This document shows, piece after piece, positions 1-8,101 of a stretch of DNA of 14,765 nucleotides (its first letter is position 1; each line of letters opens with the position of its first letter). The position numbers were made by a program, and so were the translations under genes. A model generated the notes under the pieces. That model was not told the origin of the DNA. It saw nothing but the letters and a program-made list of their open reading frames with translations, and made no database searches. Origin of the DNA: CALCKU01 sp964534845 (GTDB taxonomy: Bacteria > Pseudomonadota > Alphaproteobacteria > Caulobacterales > Maricaulaceae); contig CAZHPV010000061.1 in NCBI GenBank assembly GCA_964534845.1, positions 1 through 14,765 of the forward strand, in the 5' to 3' direction.

Positions 1-39
1 AGAGAATAATCAATCAAGACTTCAGCTTAAGGGAATAAA

Positions 40-115
<76 letters not shown>

Positions 116-120
116 CCACA

Positions 121-142
121 ACCGACGATTCAATTTGTCGGT
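121..142 (-). repeat. inverted repeat in pre-tRNA leader
   Basis: ACCGAC (121-126) and GTCGGT (137-142) form a 6-bp inverted repeat with a 10-base loop between the tRNA-Phe promoter and the mature 5' end. In the transcript it could fold as a hairpin close to the RNase P cleavage site. The loop contains GATTC, a GANTC site, the target of CcrM methylase in many alphaproteobacteria. Its function is unknown. Confidence 0.5.
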
Positions 143-150
143 GAAGCGGC

Positions 151-179
151 GTTATAGTGAAACTGTGCGTCACTGTCTA
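151..179 (-). promoter_or_regulatory. sigma70-like promoter of tRNA-Phe
   Basis: On the minus strand a -35 box TAGACA (179-174, one mismatch to TTGACA) is separated by exactly 17 bases from a -10 box TATAAC (156-151, one mismatch to TATAAT). The bases just after the -10 are GC-rich (GCCGC), which resembles the discriminator of stable-RNA promoters under stringent control. The expected start near position 144 would give a 5' leader of about 29 nt before the mature tRNA. The boxes are seen directly; activity and stringent control are inferred. Confidence 0.75.
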
Positions 180-215
180 TGCCGAAAATGTCCTATTTTT
201 CATTTGTTTTATTTT

Positions 216-246
216 GCATTTAAGAATTGTTCGCATTAAGAGGCTG
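216..246 (+). repeat. imperfect direct repeat upstream of feoA
   Basis: GCATTTAAGAATTG (216-229) is followed 17 bases later by the similar GCATTAAGAGGCTG (233-246). The second copy contains the ribosome binding site AAGAGG (238-243) of feoA. Such spacing could fit a regulator binding site, but the pattern matches no Fur, Irr or RirA consensus that I can apply with confidence. Confidence 0.3.
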
Positions 247-247
247 A

Positions 248-505
248 ATGACTTTATGTGATTTGGAGAAAGCCCAATGCGGGGTCGTTACGCACTTCTC
301 GGATGAGAATGTGGGATTGGTGACACGATTACGCGAAATCGGCTTTGCAGAAGGCGATAGGGTGCAGGTTATGCATTTTGGACTATTCGGAAAAAACCCT
401 CTGACCGTGCGTCTCAACGGCGCCTTGATCGCTTTAAGGCGGCGCGAAGCAAAACTTATATCTGTAAGGTTGGAGACCGAAGATATTGCGTCAAATGCCC
501 TATGA
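248..505 (+). CDS. feoA: FeoA, ferrous iron transport accessory protein
   Basis: FeoA is a small cytoplasmic SH3-like protein that works with the FeoB membrane channel in Fe2+ uptake. The 85-residue product has the usual FeoA size and pattern: a variable start, then RLREIGFAEGDRVQVM (about residues 27-42), a central GLFGKNPLTVRLNG, and a closing IALRRREAKLISV strand. The start at 248 is supported by AAGAGG four bases upstream. The stop overlaps the ATG of feoB by 4 bases (ATGA at 502-505), so translation of the two is probably coupled. No feoC follows. Iron control is expected for the family, but no convincing operator is visible in the gap shared with tRNA-Phe. Confidence 0.93.
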   Translation: MTLCDLEKAQCGVVTHFSDENVGLVTRLREIGFAEGDRVQVMHFGLFGKNPLTVRLNGALIALRRREAKLISVRLETEDIASNAL

Positions 506-2373
506 CTGATTTAATTGACCAGCAAAAACCGGTTGGTGAGAAAACTGCCAGCTTAGCACTGCTTGGTGCGCCGAATTGTGGTAAAACCTCATTGTTTAAT
601 GCCTTGACCGGGGGGCGTGCCAAAGTCGCTAATTACCCGGGTGTGACGGTTGAATACCGCAAGGGGCGTGTGTCTTTAGCGCCTGATTTGCCGCAAATAG
701 AGCTTTTAGATTTGCCGGGAGTTTATGGTGATTGCGGACATAGCATGGATGAGCGGGTCGCAATCAATGCGGTACGCGGAGACTTAGAGGGCGAGCGCAG
801 ACCGGACGGTATTATATTCCTCATGGACGCTTCCCATATAACAACGCATTTACATAATGTCTTACAGGCTAAAAATTACGGCCTGCCGATTATTCTTGTG
901 CTCAATATGATGGATATGGCTGCGCGAGACGGCATAGATATTGACGTTACACAATTGGAAGAAGAGCTTGGTATTCCTGTTATTTCCTGCGTGGCCGTTA
1001 GGGCGTCCGGACGGGCTCACCTGATAGATTATCTTGAGCAATGGATCCCAAAACTATTGTCTGGAACTGCAGCTAAGCCGCAATCCGAAACGATCGCACT
1101 TAAGGATTTACAAAAACGTGCTCGCCAGATTACGCAGCAGGCTGTCAGTCGTATTGAACAAGCGGAAACTTTTACCGACCGTATAGATAAATTTGTGCTT
1201 CATCCGGTAGCGGGTATTGGGCTCCTCGTCACGGTATTGTTCCTAATGTTTCAGGCGGTTTACTCCTGGTCCGCGCCCATGATGGAGGGGATCGAAATCG
1301 GAATTGGCGCCATTCAAAACGCAGTGAATGCGGTATTGCCAGAGGGCTGGATACGCTCGCTGATTTCTGACGGGATCATAGCCGGTGTGGGGAGTGTGAT
1401 CGTCTTTCTTCCGCAAATTATTATTTTATTTGCCTTTATATTGCTGCTTGAGGCGTCGGGATATATGGCGCGTGCGGCTTTTCTGGTGGATACATTAATG
1501 GCACGAATTGGTTTGAACGGTCGTGCCTTTATTCCACTGCTTTCCAGTTTTGCCTGTGCGATACCGGGCATAATGGCTGCGCGAACCGTAGAGCAGGAAC
1601 GTGACCGGATTACGACGATTTTAATTGCACCGCTTATGACTTGTGCCGCCCGTTGGCCTGTCTATTTTTTGATAATCGGTGCTTTTATTCCTGTATCAAA
1701 GGTTGGTATTTTTAACTTACAAGGGCTTGTCGCATTTGGACTGGTTATCGTCGGGATAGTTTTTGCGATGATTATGGCATTTATTTTCAAGCGTACGCTC
1801 ATGAAGGGAGCGAAGTCTTCTTTGCTGATAGAATTACCGAGCTATAAACTGCCTGTCTTTAAAGACTATCTCATGGGGCTGTGGGACCGGGCCATGATTT
1901 TTATAAACCGGGCAGGGCGAATAATTCTGCCAGCCTCCGTCATCATCTGGTTTCTGGCTAGCTATCCTGCAAATAGCAAAACGATACGGGAAACCTTTGC
2001 AGGAAAAATCGGAAGTGTATTAGAGCCTGTATTGGCCCCCATTGGATTTAATTTGGAGATTGCGATATCGCTTATTCCGGGTATGGCGGCACGCGAAGTT
2101 GTTGTTGGTGCGTTGGGCACCATCTATGCTCTGGGCAGTGAAGGTATGGAGAGCCGGCTATCAGAAACTTTACAGTCTGCTTGGAGCTTGCCAACGGCTT
2201 TGGCTTTTCTGGCGTGGTTTGTTTTTGCTCCGCAATGCCTCTCGACATTTGCGGTGATGCGTAAAGAAACCCATAGCTGGCGCTGGCCGAGTTTTGCCTT
2301 TGCCTATTTATTTGTTTTGGCCTATTTGGCGGCGGGTTTGACATATCATACAGCGAAAGCGTTTGGCTTATAG
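502..2373 (+). CDS. feoB: FeoB, ferrous iron transporter with GTPase domain
   Basis: FeoB is the inner-membrane Fe2+ importer with a cytoplasmic G domain. The 623-residue product shows G1 GAPNCGKT (22-29), the switch region NYPGVT (44-49), G3 DLPG (70-73) and G4 NMMD (135-138), a helical linker to about 230, then a membrane part with many hydrophobic segments (for example 236-256, 296-317, 436-458 region). The two gate repeats are visible: the first around IPLLSSFACAIPGIMAART (344-362), with Cys352, and the second around IPGMAAREVVVGALG near residues 524-538. The first gate reads SFACAIPG rather than the GFGCNVP form of E. coli, as in a shorter FeoB subgroup. E. coli FeoB is about 770 residues, so this is a compact form that ends soon after the last membrane helix. 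It begins within the feoA stop codon. Confidence 0.96.
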   Translation: MTDLIDQQKPVGEKTASLALLGAPNCGKTSLFNALTGGRAKVANYPGVTVEYRKGRVSLAPDLPQIELLDLPGVYGDCGHSMDERVAINAVRGDLEGERRPDGIIFLMDASHITTHLHNVLQAKNYGLPIILVLNMMDMAARDGIDIDVTQLEEELGIPVISCVAVRASGRAHLIDYLEQWIPKLLSGTAAKPQSETIALKDLQKRARQITQQAVSRIEQAETFTDRIDKFVLHPVAGIGLLVTVLFLMFQAVYSWSAPMMEGIEIGIGAIQNAVNAVLPEGWIRSLISDGIIAGVGSVIVFLPQIIILFAFILLLEASGYMARAAFLVDTLMARIGLNGRAFIPLLSSFACAIPGIMAARTVEQERDRITTILIAPLMTCAARWPVYFLIIGAFIPVSKVGIFNLQGLVAFGLVIVGIVFAMIMAFIFKRTLMKGAKSSLLIELPSYKLPVFKDYLMGLWDRAMIFINRAGRIILPASVIIWFLASYPANSKTIRETFAGKIGSVLEPVLAPIGFNLEIAISLIPGMAAREVVVGALGTIYALGSEGMESRLSETLQSAWSLPTALAFLAWFVFAPQCLSTFAVMRKETHSWRWPSFAFAYLFVLAYLAAGLTYHTAKAFGL

Positions 2374-2491
2374 TCGAATAATTAAATCATCCACAAATTG
2401 GTCTATCCAATAGCTAGATTTTCCTAAATGCCCATGTATTTATCGCATCAAAAGCTATCCGAAACATAATTCACGGGTAAAGAGGTATAGA
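2374..2491. other. feoB-tkt intergenic gap
   Basis: These 118 bases are AT-rich and hold no recognisable gene. A short hairpin ATTGG-TCTAT-CCAAT lies about 25 bases after the feoB stop but lacks a T run, so it is a poor terminator candidate. AGAGG at 2481-2485 is the tkt ribosome binding site. A promoter for tkt is expected here, but I see no box pair good enough to mark. Confidence 0.5.
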
Positions 2492-4489
2492 ATGGCGGCA
2501 TTATCCAAATCACAACAAGCCCATAAAGACATGAGAAATGTCATTGCGGCCCTTTCTATGGATGCAGTGCAAGTCGCCAATTCCGGTCATCCGGGCATGC
2601 CTATGGGTATGGCAGATGTTGCAACCGTTCTGTTTTCCAAATTTCTGAAATTTGATCCGCGCGATCCAAATTGGCCAGACCGTGACCGTTTCATACTCTC
2701 GGCAGGGCATGGGTCCATGCTGATTTATAGCCTGTTACATCTAACGGGGTATAAGGATATGACGCTCGCGCAATTGAAAAACTTCCGTCAGCTTGGGTCG
2801 ATTACCGCAGGTCATCCCGAATATGGTCATGTGTCAGGCGTGGAAACGACAACGGGTCCGTTAGGTCAGGGCATTGCAAATGCCGTTGGCTTCGCTCTTG
2901 CCGAACGCCATATGAATGCGCGTTACGGAGACGGCATTGTCGATCATCATACCTATGTCATTGCGGGTGACGGGTGTTTGATGGAAGGTATTTCTCAGGA
3001 AGCCATTTCCTTGGCAGGACATTTGAAACTCAACAAGCTCATTGTCTTATGGGACGATAATAATATTACGATTGATGGATCTGTTGATATTTCGGATAGC
3101 ACGAACCAGACGGCGAGATTTAAAGCCGTTGGGTGGAATGTCATAAGTTGTGATGGGCATGACGCGCGTAAAATTGGGAATGCACTGCGTAAGGCTAAGA
3201 AATCCGATAAACCCACTTTGATTGCGTGTAAGACCGTGATCGGAAAAGGCTCTCCAAATAAGGGCGGTACGTCCAAGGTCCACGGGTCCCCTTTGGGTGG
3301 TGAGGAGATAGCTGAGACGCGTAAAGCTTTAGGTTGGGACTATGCGCCGTTTGAAATACCGGAGCATGTCTATAAATTATGGGCGCGGCCCGGAAGAAGA
3401 GGGCGCCGAGGCAATAAGGCTTGGAAAGAGCGCGTGAAAGCGCATTCGCTTGTTAACGATTTTAACCGGTCTATTAAAGGCGAGTTAAATGATGGCTGGA
3501 AAGAAAAATTTCAAGCTTATAAAGACAGCCTCGTTGCGGAACCTCCAAAAATTGCAACGCGCGTGGCCTCAAAAAATGCCTTAACCGTCTTAACAGAATC
3601 CTTAACGGATATGGTGTCAGGGTCCGCTGATCTTGAAGGGTCAAATAAAACCCGCACGGAGGCGACATCGGCTGAAATTCAGGCAGGGACATATGGCGGG
3701 CGCTATATTAATTACGGCGTTAGAGAACATGTTATGGCCGCTACAATGAACGGCATGGCATTGCACGGCGGAATTTTGCCTTATGCAGGAACCTTCCTTG
3801 TGTTTGCTGATTATTGTCGTCCATCAATTCGGCTCTCAGCCCTTATGGGAACCCGTGTTATCTATGTTATGACCCATGACAGTATTGGTGTCGGTGAAGA
3901 TGGTCCAACCCACCAACCGGTTGAGCATTTGGCGAGCTTGCGCGCTATACCAAACCTGCACGTTTACAGACCAGCAGATGCGATTGAAACGGCGGAGTGT
4001 TGGGAACTTTCTGTGGAGCGTCAATCTGCGCCCTCTCTCTTGGCCCTCACGCGCCAAGGCGTGCCAACTCTACGCGATACAGTGTCGAAGAATATGTGCG
4101 CGCGCGGGGCGTATGTGCTCATTCCCGGCGCCGGCGCTGACGATATTGTGCTGATGGCCTCGGGCTCGGAAGTCCAACTCGCTGTTGAGGCGCATAAAGC
4201 CTTGGCGAAAGACGGTATTTCGGCGCGTGTCGTATCCGTTCCGTGTATGGACCTGTTTTTGGAGCAGGATGAAAAATATATCCGTTCAGTCACGGGGAAG
4301 GATCTACCGAAAATCGCTATTGAAGCGGGCATTCGTCAAGGTTGGGACGGACTGATAGGGAAAGACGGTGGATTTGTTGGCATGAATAGCTTCGGTGCGT
4401 CTGCTCCGGGTGCGGCCCTGTTTGAGCATTTCGGAATTACAGCAGACGCGGTTATCCTTAAGGCAAAATCCATGTTAGGCCGCGCGTGA
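2492..4489 (+). CDS. tkt: transketolase
   Basis: Transketolase moves two-carbon ketol units between sugar phosphates in the non-oxidative pentose phosphate pathway, using thiamine diphosphate and a divalent metal in the cytoplasm. The 665-residue length is normal. Visible active-site elements are SGHPG with His33, AGHGS with His73, the metal/cofactor motif GDGCLMEG (159-166) ending at NN (190-191), His264 in KVHGSPLG, SADL (378-381), the catalytic GVREH with Glu412, and DGPTHQPVEHL with His474. The order N-terminal PP, central pyrimidine and C-terminal domains is complete. The segment ARPGRRGRRGNKAW (298-311) is unusually Arg-rich, but it lies in the variable linker. AGAGG six bases upstream supports the ATG. 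The stop overlaps the next gene's GTG. Confidence 0.97.
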   Translation: MAALSKSQQAHKDMRNVIAALSMDAVQVANSGHPGMPMGMADVATVLFSKFLKFDPRDPNWPDRDRFILSAGHGSMLIYSLLHLTGYKDMTLAQLKNFRQLGSITAGHPEYGHVSGVETTTGPLGQGIANAVGFALAERHMNARYGDGIVDHHTYVIAGDGCLMEGISQEAISLAGHLKLNKLIVLWDDNNITIDGSVDISDSTNQTARFKAVGWNVISCDGHDARKIGNALRKAKKSDKPTLIACKTVIGKGSPNKGGTSKVHGSPLGGEEIAETRKALGWDYAPFEIPEHVYKLWARPGRRGRRGNKAWKERVKAHSLVNDFNRSIKGELNDGWKEKFQAYKDSLVAEPPKIATRVASKNALTVLTESLTDMVSGSADLEGSNKTRTEATSAEIQAGTYGGRYINYGVREHVMAATMNGMALHGGILPYAGTFLVFADYCRPSIRLSALMGTRVIYVMTHDSIGVGEDGPTHQPVEHLASLRAIPNLHVYRPADAIETAECWELSVERQSAPSLLALTRQGVPTLRDTVSKNMCARGAYVLIPGAGADDIVLMASGSEVQLAVEAHKALAKDGISARVVSVPCMDLFLEQDEKYIRSVTGKDLPKIAIEAGIRQGWDGLIGKDGGFVGMNSFGASAPGAALFEHFGITADAVILKAKSMLGRA

Positions 4490-4950
4490 AGGAACTGCCC
4501 GGAGACGTTTTTGTTACGGGGCAGATATTGCCGGCCCAAATGCAGGCATTAATTGAGCAAGGCGTGATGACTTTCATCAATAATCGCCCGGATTTGGAAG
4601 TGCCGTTACAGCCCTTATCGGAAACCTTAGAAGAGACGGCTTATAATTCCGGCGTTGATTATTTTCATATTCCCATGTCGGGCGGCATTAGTCCGGGATT
4701 AATTGAGGCCAGCCGCAATGCATACGAAAACGCGCCACGTCCAATTGTAGCCCATTGCGCCAGTGGCACGCGTTCAACGGCTCTATGGTGTTTTGCGCAT
4801 GTTGATAAAATGGGTGTTGATGGTGTTTTAGAATCTGCGCGTAATGCAGGCTATCATCTCGACCAGATTCGCGCGCCTCTTACATCTTATCTCGCTACAT
4901 TGGAAAATAATAAAACTGATAGCAATACAGCACACAATATTGATAATTAA
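4486..4950 (+). CDS. DUF442 / rhodanese-like small protein (Blh N-terminal type)
   Basis: A 154-residue protein of the DUF442 (PF04273-like, TIGR01244-like) type, a phosphatase/rhodanese fold. The pattern is recognisable: an N-terminal LPGDVFVTGQILP, then INNRPD (31-36), YFHIPM (59-64), and the active loop HCASGTRS (90-97) with Cys91 and Arg96. The spacing is C-x4-R, the six-residue loop of sulfurtransferases, not the C-x5-R of protein tyrosine phosphatases. In Blh proteins of other bacteria this domain is fused to a persulfide dioxygenase of the beta-lactamase fold, which links the family to sulfide detoxification. The substrate here is unknown. The GTG start is chosen because the family begins at this point and no ATG is near. 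GTGA overlaps the tkt stop; sulP starts 24 bases downstream. Confidence 0.82.
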   Translation: MKELPGDVFVTGQILPAQMQALIEQGVMTFINNRPDLEVPLQPLSETLEETAYNSGVDYFHIPMSGGISPGLIEASRNAYENAPRPIVAHCASGTRSTALWCFAHVDKMGVDGVLESARNAGYHLDQIRAPLTSYLATLENNKTDSNTAHNIDN

Positions 4951-4974
4951 CGTGAATCCTGACATGAGTACACC

Positions 4975-6762
4975 ATGTCCAATGCCTCATTAGATAAAAA
5001 AGACGCCCAAAAAGCGTCTGGCATTAAAGCGAGCCTGTTAAATCAGTGGAGCTGGGTGCGCGGTTATTCGGGCGTAACCTTTAGCGATGACCTTCTGGCT
5101 GCGATCATCGTTACCATCTTGCTTGTACCGCAGTCACTGGCCTATGCTTTACTCGCCGGCTTACCGCCGCAAGTCGGGATATATGTTTCGATCTTTCCGG
5201 TTGTTGCCTATACGCTATTTGGATCCTCGAATTATTTGAATGTCGGACCTACGGCCGTTATTTCCTTAATGACAGCGGCGATAATTGTTACCTTGCCCCC
5301 GGAAATCAGATTAGTTAGCGCCGCGGCCTTGGCGTTAATGACTGGTATTGTGTTGTTGCTTGCCGGTATATTCCGAGCTGGCTTTGTGATGAATTTTGTC
5401 TCACGACCTGTTGTATCTGCCTATATAACGGGGGCGGCCCTTTTGATTGTATTTAGCCAGCTAAAGCATATTTTTGGCATAAGTGCTGATGGCGGGACTG
5501 TGTTGGCGCTTTGGAACGATTTGACCGCCAAAATCGGGAGTACAAATAAGGCCGCTTTATTTATCGGGCTTTCAGCAATTGTAATTTTATGGATTTTGCA
5601 AAAATATTTAGCTTTATGGCTGACTAAGCTGAAAATTCGCAGTCGTAATGCTAAACTTATCGCTCGTATGGGGCCGATAGTGGTGATTGCTTTTTATATC
5701 TGTGTTAGCGAAATATATGATTTCGCCGGTCAATACGGCGTGCGTGTGGTGGGCGAGGTGCCCGCCGGTTTGCCGCCCCTTTCATTTCCTATGCTGAGTT
5801 TAAGTCAATTTGAGGACCTGTTATTCCCCGCAATTGTTATCGCTATTGTGGCTTTTGTGGACAGCACGTCTACGGCTCAAAAACTGGCCTCCAGAGCCAG
5901 AGAACGCACAGATTCGGACAAGGAGTTATTAGGGCTTGGTGCCTCCAATCTTGTCGCAGGTTTAACAGGCGGCTATCCCATTAATGGCAGCATGTCCAGA
6001 TCGGCAGTGAATTTTACCGCCGGCGGGAAGACACCTTTCGTAGGTGTGTTAGTCGCCAGTTTTATGGCGCTTATCGCTGTATTTTTTACGCCTATAGTTG
6101 AACATCTGCCGTTAGCCGTCCTTGCGGCTTTGATAATTGTTGCCTGCTTTAATCTTTTTGATTTCAAGAGTTTGGTTAGGACATATCGTTACTCTCGCGG
6201 GGATGGTATTACAGCGATTGCGACCTTGTTGGCAGTTTTGCTTTTAGGTGTGCAATGGGGCGTTCTTGTCGGGGTTGTCCTGGCTATGGCCCTGCATATC
6301 CGTTCGACTTTAAAGCCGAATATTGTGCCTGTTGGACGTTTTCCGGGAACGCAACATTACCGTGATGCTGTAAAATTTAATGTCGAGACCCACGAAAAAG
6401 TCAAAACATTACGGATTGATGAGAGCTTGTATTTCGCTAATGCACGTTATCTTGAAGACCATATTGCAAAGCTTGTTTCCGAAAGTCCTGAAATGACCGA
6501 CCTCATTTTAATGTGCACGGCGGTAAACCATATAGATGCGAGCGCTTTATCCAGTTTTATTGAAATAAATAAACGTCTGAGAAGCGCCGCGATTAATTTA
6601 CACTTCTCCGATATGCAGAGCCGGGTAAAGGAACGATTATATCGCTCCAGTCTAATAGATGAATTGACCGGGACAATATTTTTATCCCAGCATGAAGCTA
6701 TGGAAGCCTTAGAGCCCGAACCAGATTTCGACCAATTTTCCGACCATATGGATATGCATTAG
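4975..6762 (+). CDS. SulP family anion transporter with STAS domain
   Basis: A 595-residue inner-membrane protein of the SulP (SLC26) family, which transports sulfate, bicarbonate or other anions. The family signature appears early as PQSLAYALLAGLPPQVG (52-68). Hydrophobic segments run to about residue 442 and include NVGPTAVISLM (89-99) and the SulP core stretch AFVDSTSTAQKLA (293-305) with GGYPINGSMSRSAVNF (332-347). A cytoplasmic STAS domain occupies about 470-580, with the core NHIDASALSSF (518-528); Ser523 stands where STAS phosphoacceptor serines occur. The substrate cannot be told from sequence; the DUF442 neighbour makes an inorganic sulfur anion plausible. The ATG at 4975 has only a weak ribosome binding site, so translation may depend on the upstream gene. 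Confidence 0.92.
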   Translation: MSNASLDKKDAQKASGIKASLLNQWSWVRGYSGVTFSDDLLAAIIVTILLVPQSLAYALLAGLPPQVGIYVSIFPVVAYTLFGSSNYLNVGPTAVISLMTAAIIVTLPPEIRLVSAAALALMTGIVLLLAGIFRAGFVMNFVSRPVVSAYITGAALLIVFSQLKHIFGISADGGTVLALWNDLTAKIGSTNKAALFIGLSAIVILWILQKYLALWLTKLKIRSRNAKLIARMGPIVVIAFYICVSEIYDFAGQYGVRVVGEVPAGLPPLSFPMLSLSQFEDLLFPAIVIAIVAFVDSTSTAQKLASRARERTDSDKELLGLGASNLVAGLTGGYPINGSMSRSAVNFTAGGKTPFVGVLVASFMALIAVFFTPIVEHLPLAVLAALIIVACFNLFDFKSLVRTYRYSRGDGITAIATLLAVLLLGVQWGVLVGVVLAMALHIRSTLKPNIVPVGRFPGTQHYRDAVKFNVETHEKVKTLRIDESLYFANARYLEDHIAKLVSESPEMTDLILMCTAVNHIDASALSSFIEINKRLRSAAINLHFSDMQSRVKERLYRSSLIDELTGTIFLSQHEAMEALEPEPDFDQFSDHMDMH

Positions 6763-6871
6763 GGATTAAAGCTTCAGGGCTTGATTAACCTTGCATTGAA
6801 AATTTGCGAAATATTTTGTTTTTCCTTTTGCACTGTGACTTTTTTTCGTTATCGTTACGGGGAATAGACGA

Positions 6872-8101
6872 ATGCGGCGCAATATTGCGACCTCGTCGGA
6901 AAGAAGTACGATGCCGGATGATATCACGTCCGGGGTTGAAAGTGACCTGAATGAAAAGGGCCTTTCAACACAAACGAATAGGTCAAAACCACGTAAAAGA
7001 CGTGAACGATCTAGGCGTAAACCGGATACCTATGCCGCCCTAGATTTGGGAACAAATAATTGCAGGCTCCTTATAGCCCGTCCTGCAAATCAAGGTTTTT
7101 ACGTTGTAGACTCCTTTTCAAAAGTTGTGCGCCTTGGATCGGGCTTGTCAGCAACGGGGCGTTTATCTGAAGAAAGCATGACGTCCGCAGTTGAGGCTTT
7201 ATTGCAATGCTCCAAAAAAATGGGTCAAAAACGTGTTAAACGTTGGAGATGTGTAGCGACGCAAGCCTGTCGTCAAGCGAGTAATGGCCAAGAGTTTCTA
7301 AAGCGCGTTAAATCTGAAACAGGCCTTAATCTGGAAGTTATTTCAGCGCGTGTCGAGGCCCGTCTCTCAGTAATGGGGTGTTTAAATATCATTGATTTGT
7401 CCAAGGACGTGGCGCTCGTCATTGATATTGGCGGAGGCTCTACGGAATTAAGCTGGGTTGATATACGACGTATGCGCGCTGGCTTAGAGGATAAAGAGAA
7501 AAGCTTTCGTATTCATCGTCCACCAATCAGTGCATGGGCTTCGTTACCTTTAGGTGTGGTGACATTATCTGAGCAAGTCCCAGAAGTTCCTGACCTCGAG
7601 GCTAGATATAATGACATGAAAACGGCAGTGAAAGACGCTATTCAGAATGCTGGGTGTATGAACCGGTTTTCAAATGTTTTTAAACGCGGTGATGGTCATT
7701 TGATTGGGACGTCCGGTACAATTACCTCTTTGGCCGCCGTGCATTTAAACCTGCCATTTTATCAGCGTGACCGTATTGACGGGCTTTGGATAAAACAAAA
7801 AACCGCTGTCGATATAGCACGCAAAATGAGCTTAATAACAACAGAGGAGAGAGCAAAAGAGCCAAGTATAGGTCTAGACAGAGCCTCTTTATTAGTGGCG
7901 GGTTGCGCCATCATGGATGTTTTGTGTGAAATGTGGCCATCTGAAAATATTCGGGTTGCCGATAGGGGATTGCGCGAAGGCATGTTGATGGGAATGATGC
8001 AAAATAATCAAAAGTTTAACTTTGCGATTGAAGGCAATAAAAAAACCTCAAAACATGATAGCTCCCAATCGGTTGATCAAGGCGCCACTAGCCGTGAGTA
8101 A
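6872..8101 (+). CDS. ppx: exopolyphosphatase / guanosine pentaphosphatase family protein
   Basis: Ppx/GppA enzymes of the ASKHA fold hydrolyse polyphosphate or convert pppGpp to ppGpp. The visible signatures are the phosphate-1 motif ALDLGTNNCRLLIA (56-69), ISARVEARLS (158-167) with the likely catalytic Glu162, the phosphate-2 motif VIDIGGGSTEL (183-193), GTSGTITSLAAV (279-290) and ADRGLREGML (363-372). There is no C-terminal HD domain, so this is the short form common in alphaproteobacteria. Residues 1-52 are a basic, low-complexity tail. Two starts are possible: 6872, with GGGGAA upstream, and ATG 6911, with GGAAAG upstream, giving 396 residues. I keep the longer. Sequence alone does not separate Ppx from GppA activity. 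rlmE overlaps the 3' end, a pairing common in this class. Confidence 0.92.
   Translation: MRRNIATSSERSTMPDDITSGVESDLNEKGLSTQTNRSKPRKRRERSRRKPDTYAALDLGTNNCRLLIARPANQGFYVVDSFSKVVRLGSGLSATGRLSEESMTSAVEALLQCSKKMGQKRVKRWRCVATQACRQASNGQEFLKRVKSETGLNLEVISARVEARLSVMGCLNIIDLSKDVALVIDIGGGSTELSWVDIRRMRAGLEDKEKSFRIHRPPISAWASLPLGVVTLSEQVPEVPDLEARYNDMKTAVKDAIQNAGCMNRFSNVFKRGDGHLIGTSGTITSLAAVHLNLPFYQRDRIDGLWIKQKTAVDIARKMSLITTEERAKEPSIGLDRASLLVAGCAIMDVLCEMWPSENIRVADRGLREGMLMGMMQNNQKFNFAIEGNKKTSKHDSSQSVDQGATSRE

Noticed and set aside
218..236. Irr ICE-like or Fur-like box before feoA
   Set aside because: GAATTGTTC contains a GAA-N3-TTC core, but the flanks do not match the ICE consensus, and the GATAAT repeats of a Fur box are absent.
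2072..2344. Long antisense reading frames within feoB, tkt, guaB and others
   Set aside because: They lie fully inside strongly supported genes, show no recognisable domains and are best explained as shadows of the coding strand.
4964..4993. Nine-codon reading frame ATG-to-TAG just before and across the sulP start
   Set aside because: It is too short and lacks a ribosome binding site. It is out of frame with sulP and is most likely chance.
6764..6788. Hairpin AAGC-TTCAGG-GCTT with flanking GATTAA direct repeats after sulP
   Set aside because: The stem has only four pairs and no T run follows, so it is not a credible terminator.
8022..8093. Longer RlmE starting at TTG 8022 or ATG 8055
   Set aside because: This would overlap ppx by 47-80 bases from a rare TTG or an ATG without a ribosome binding site; GTG 8094 is a better coupled start, although not certain.
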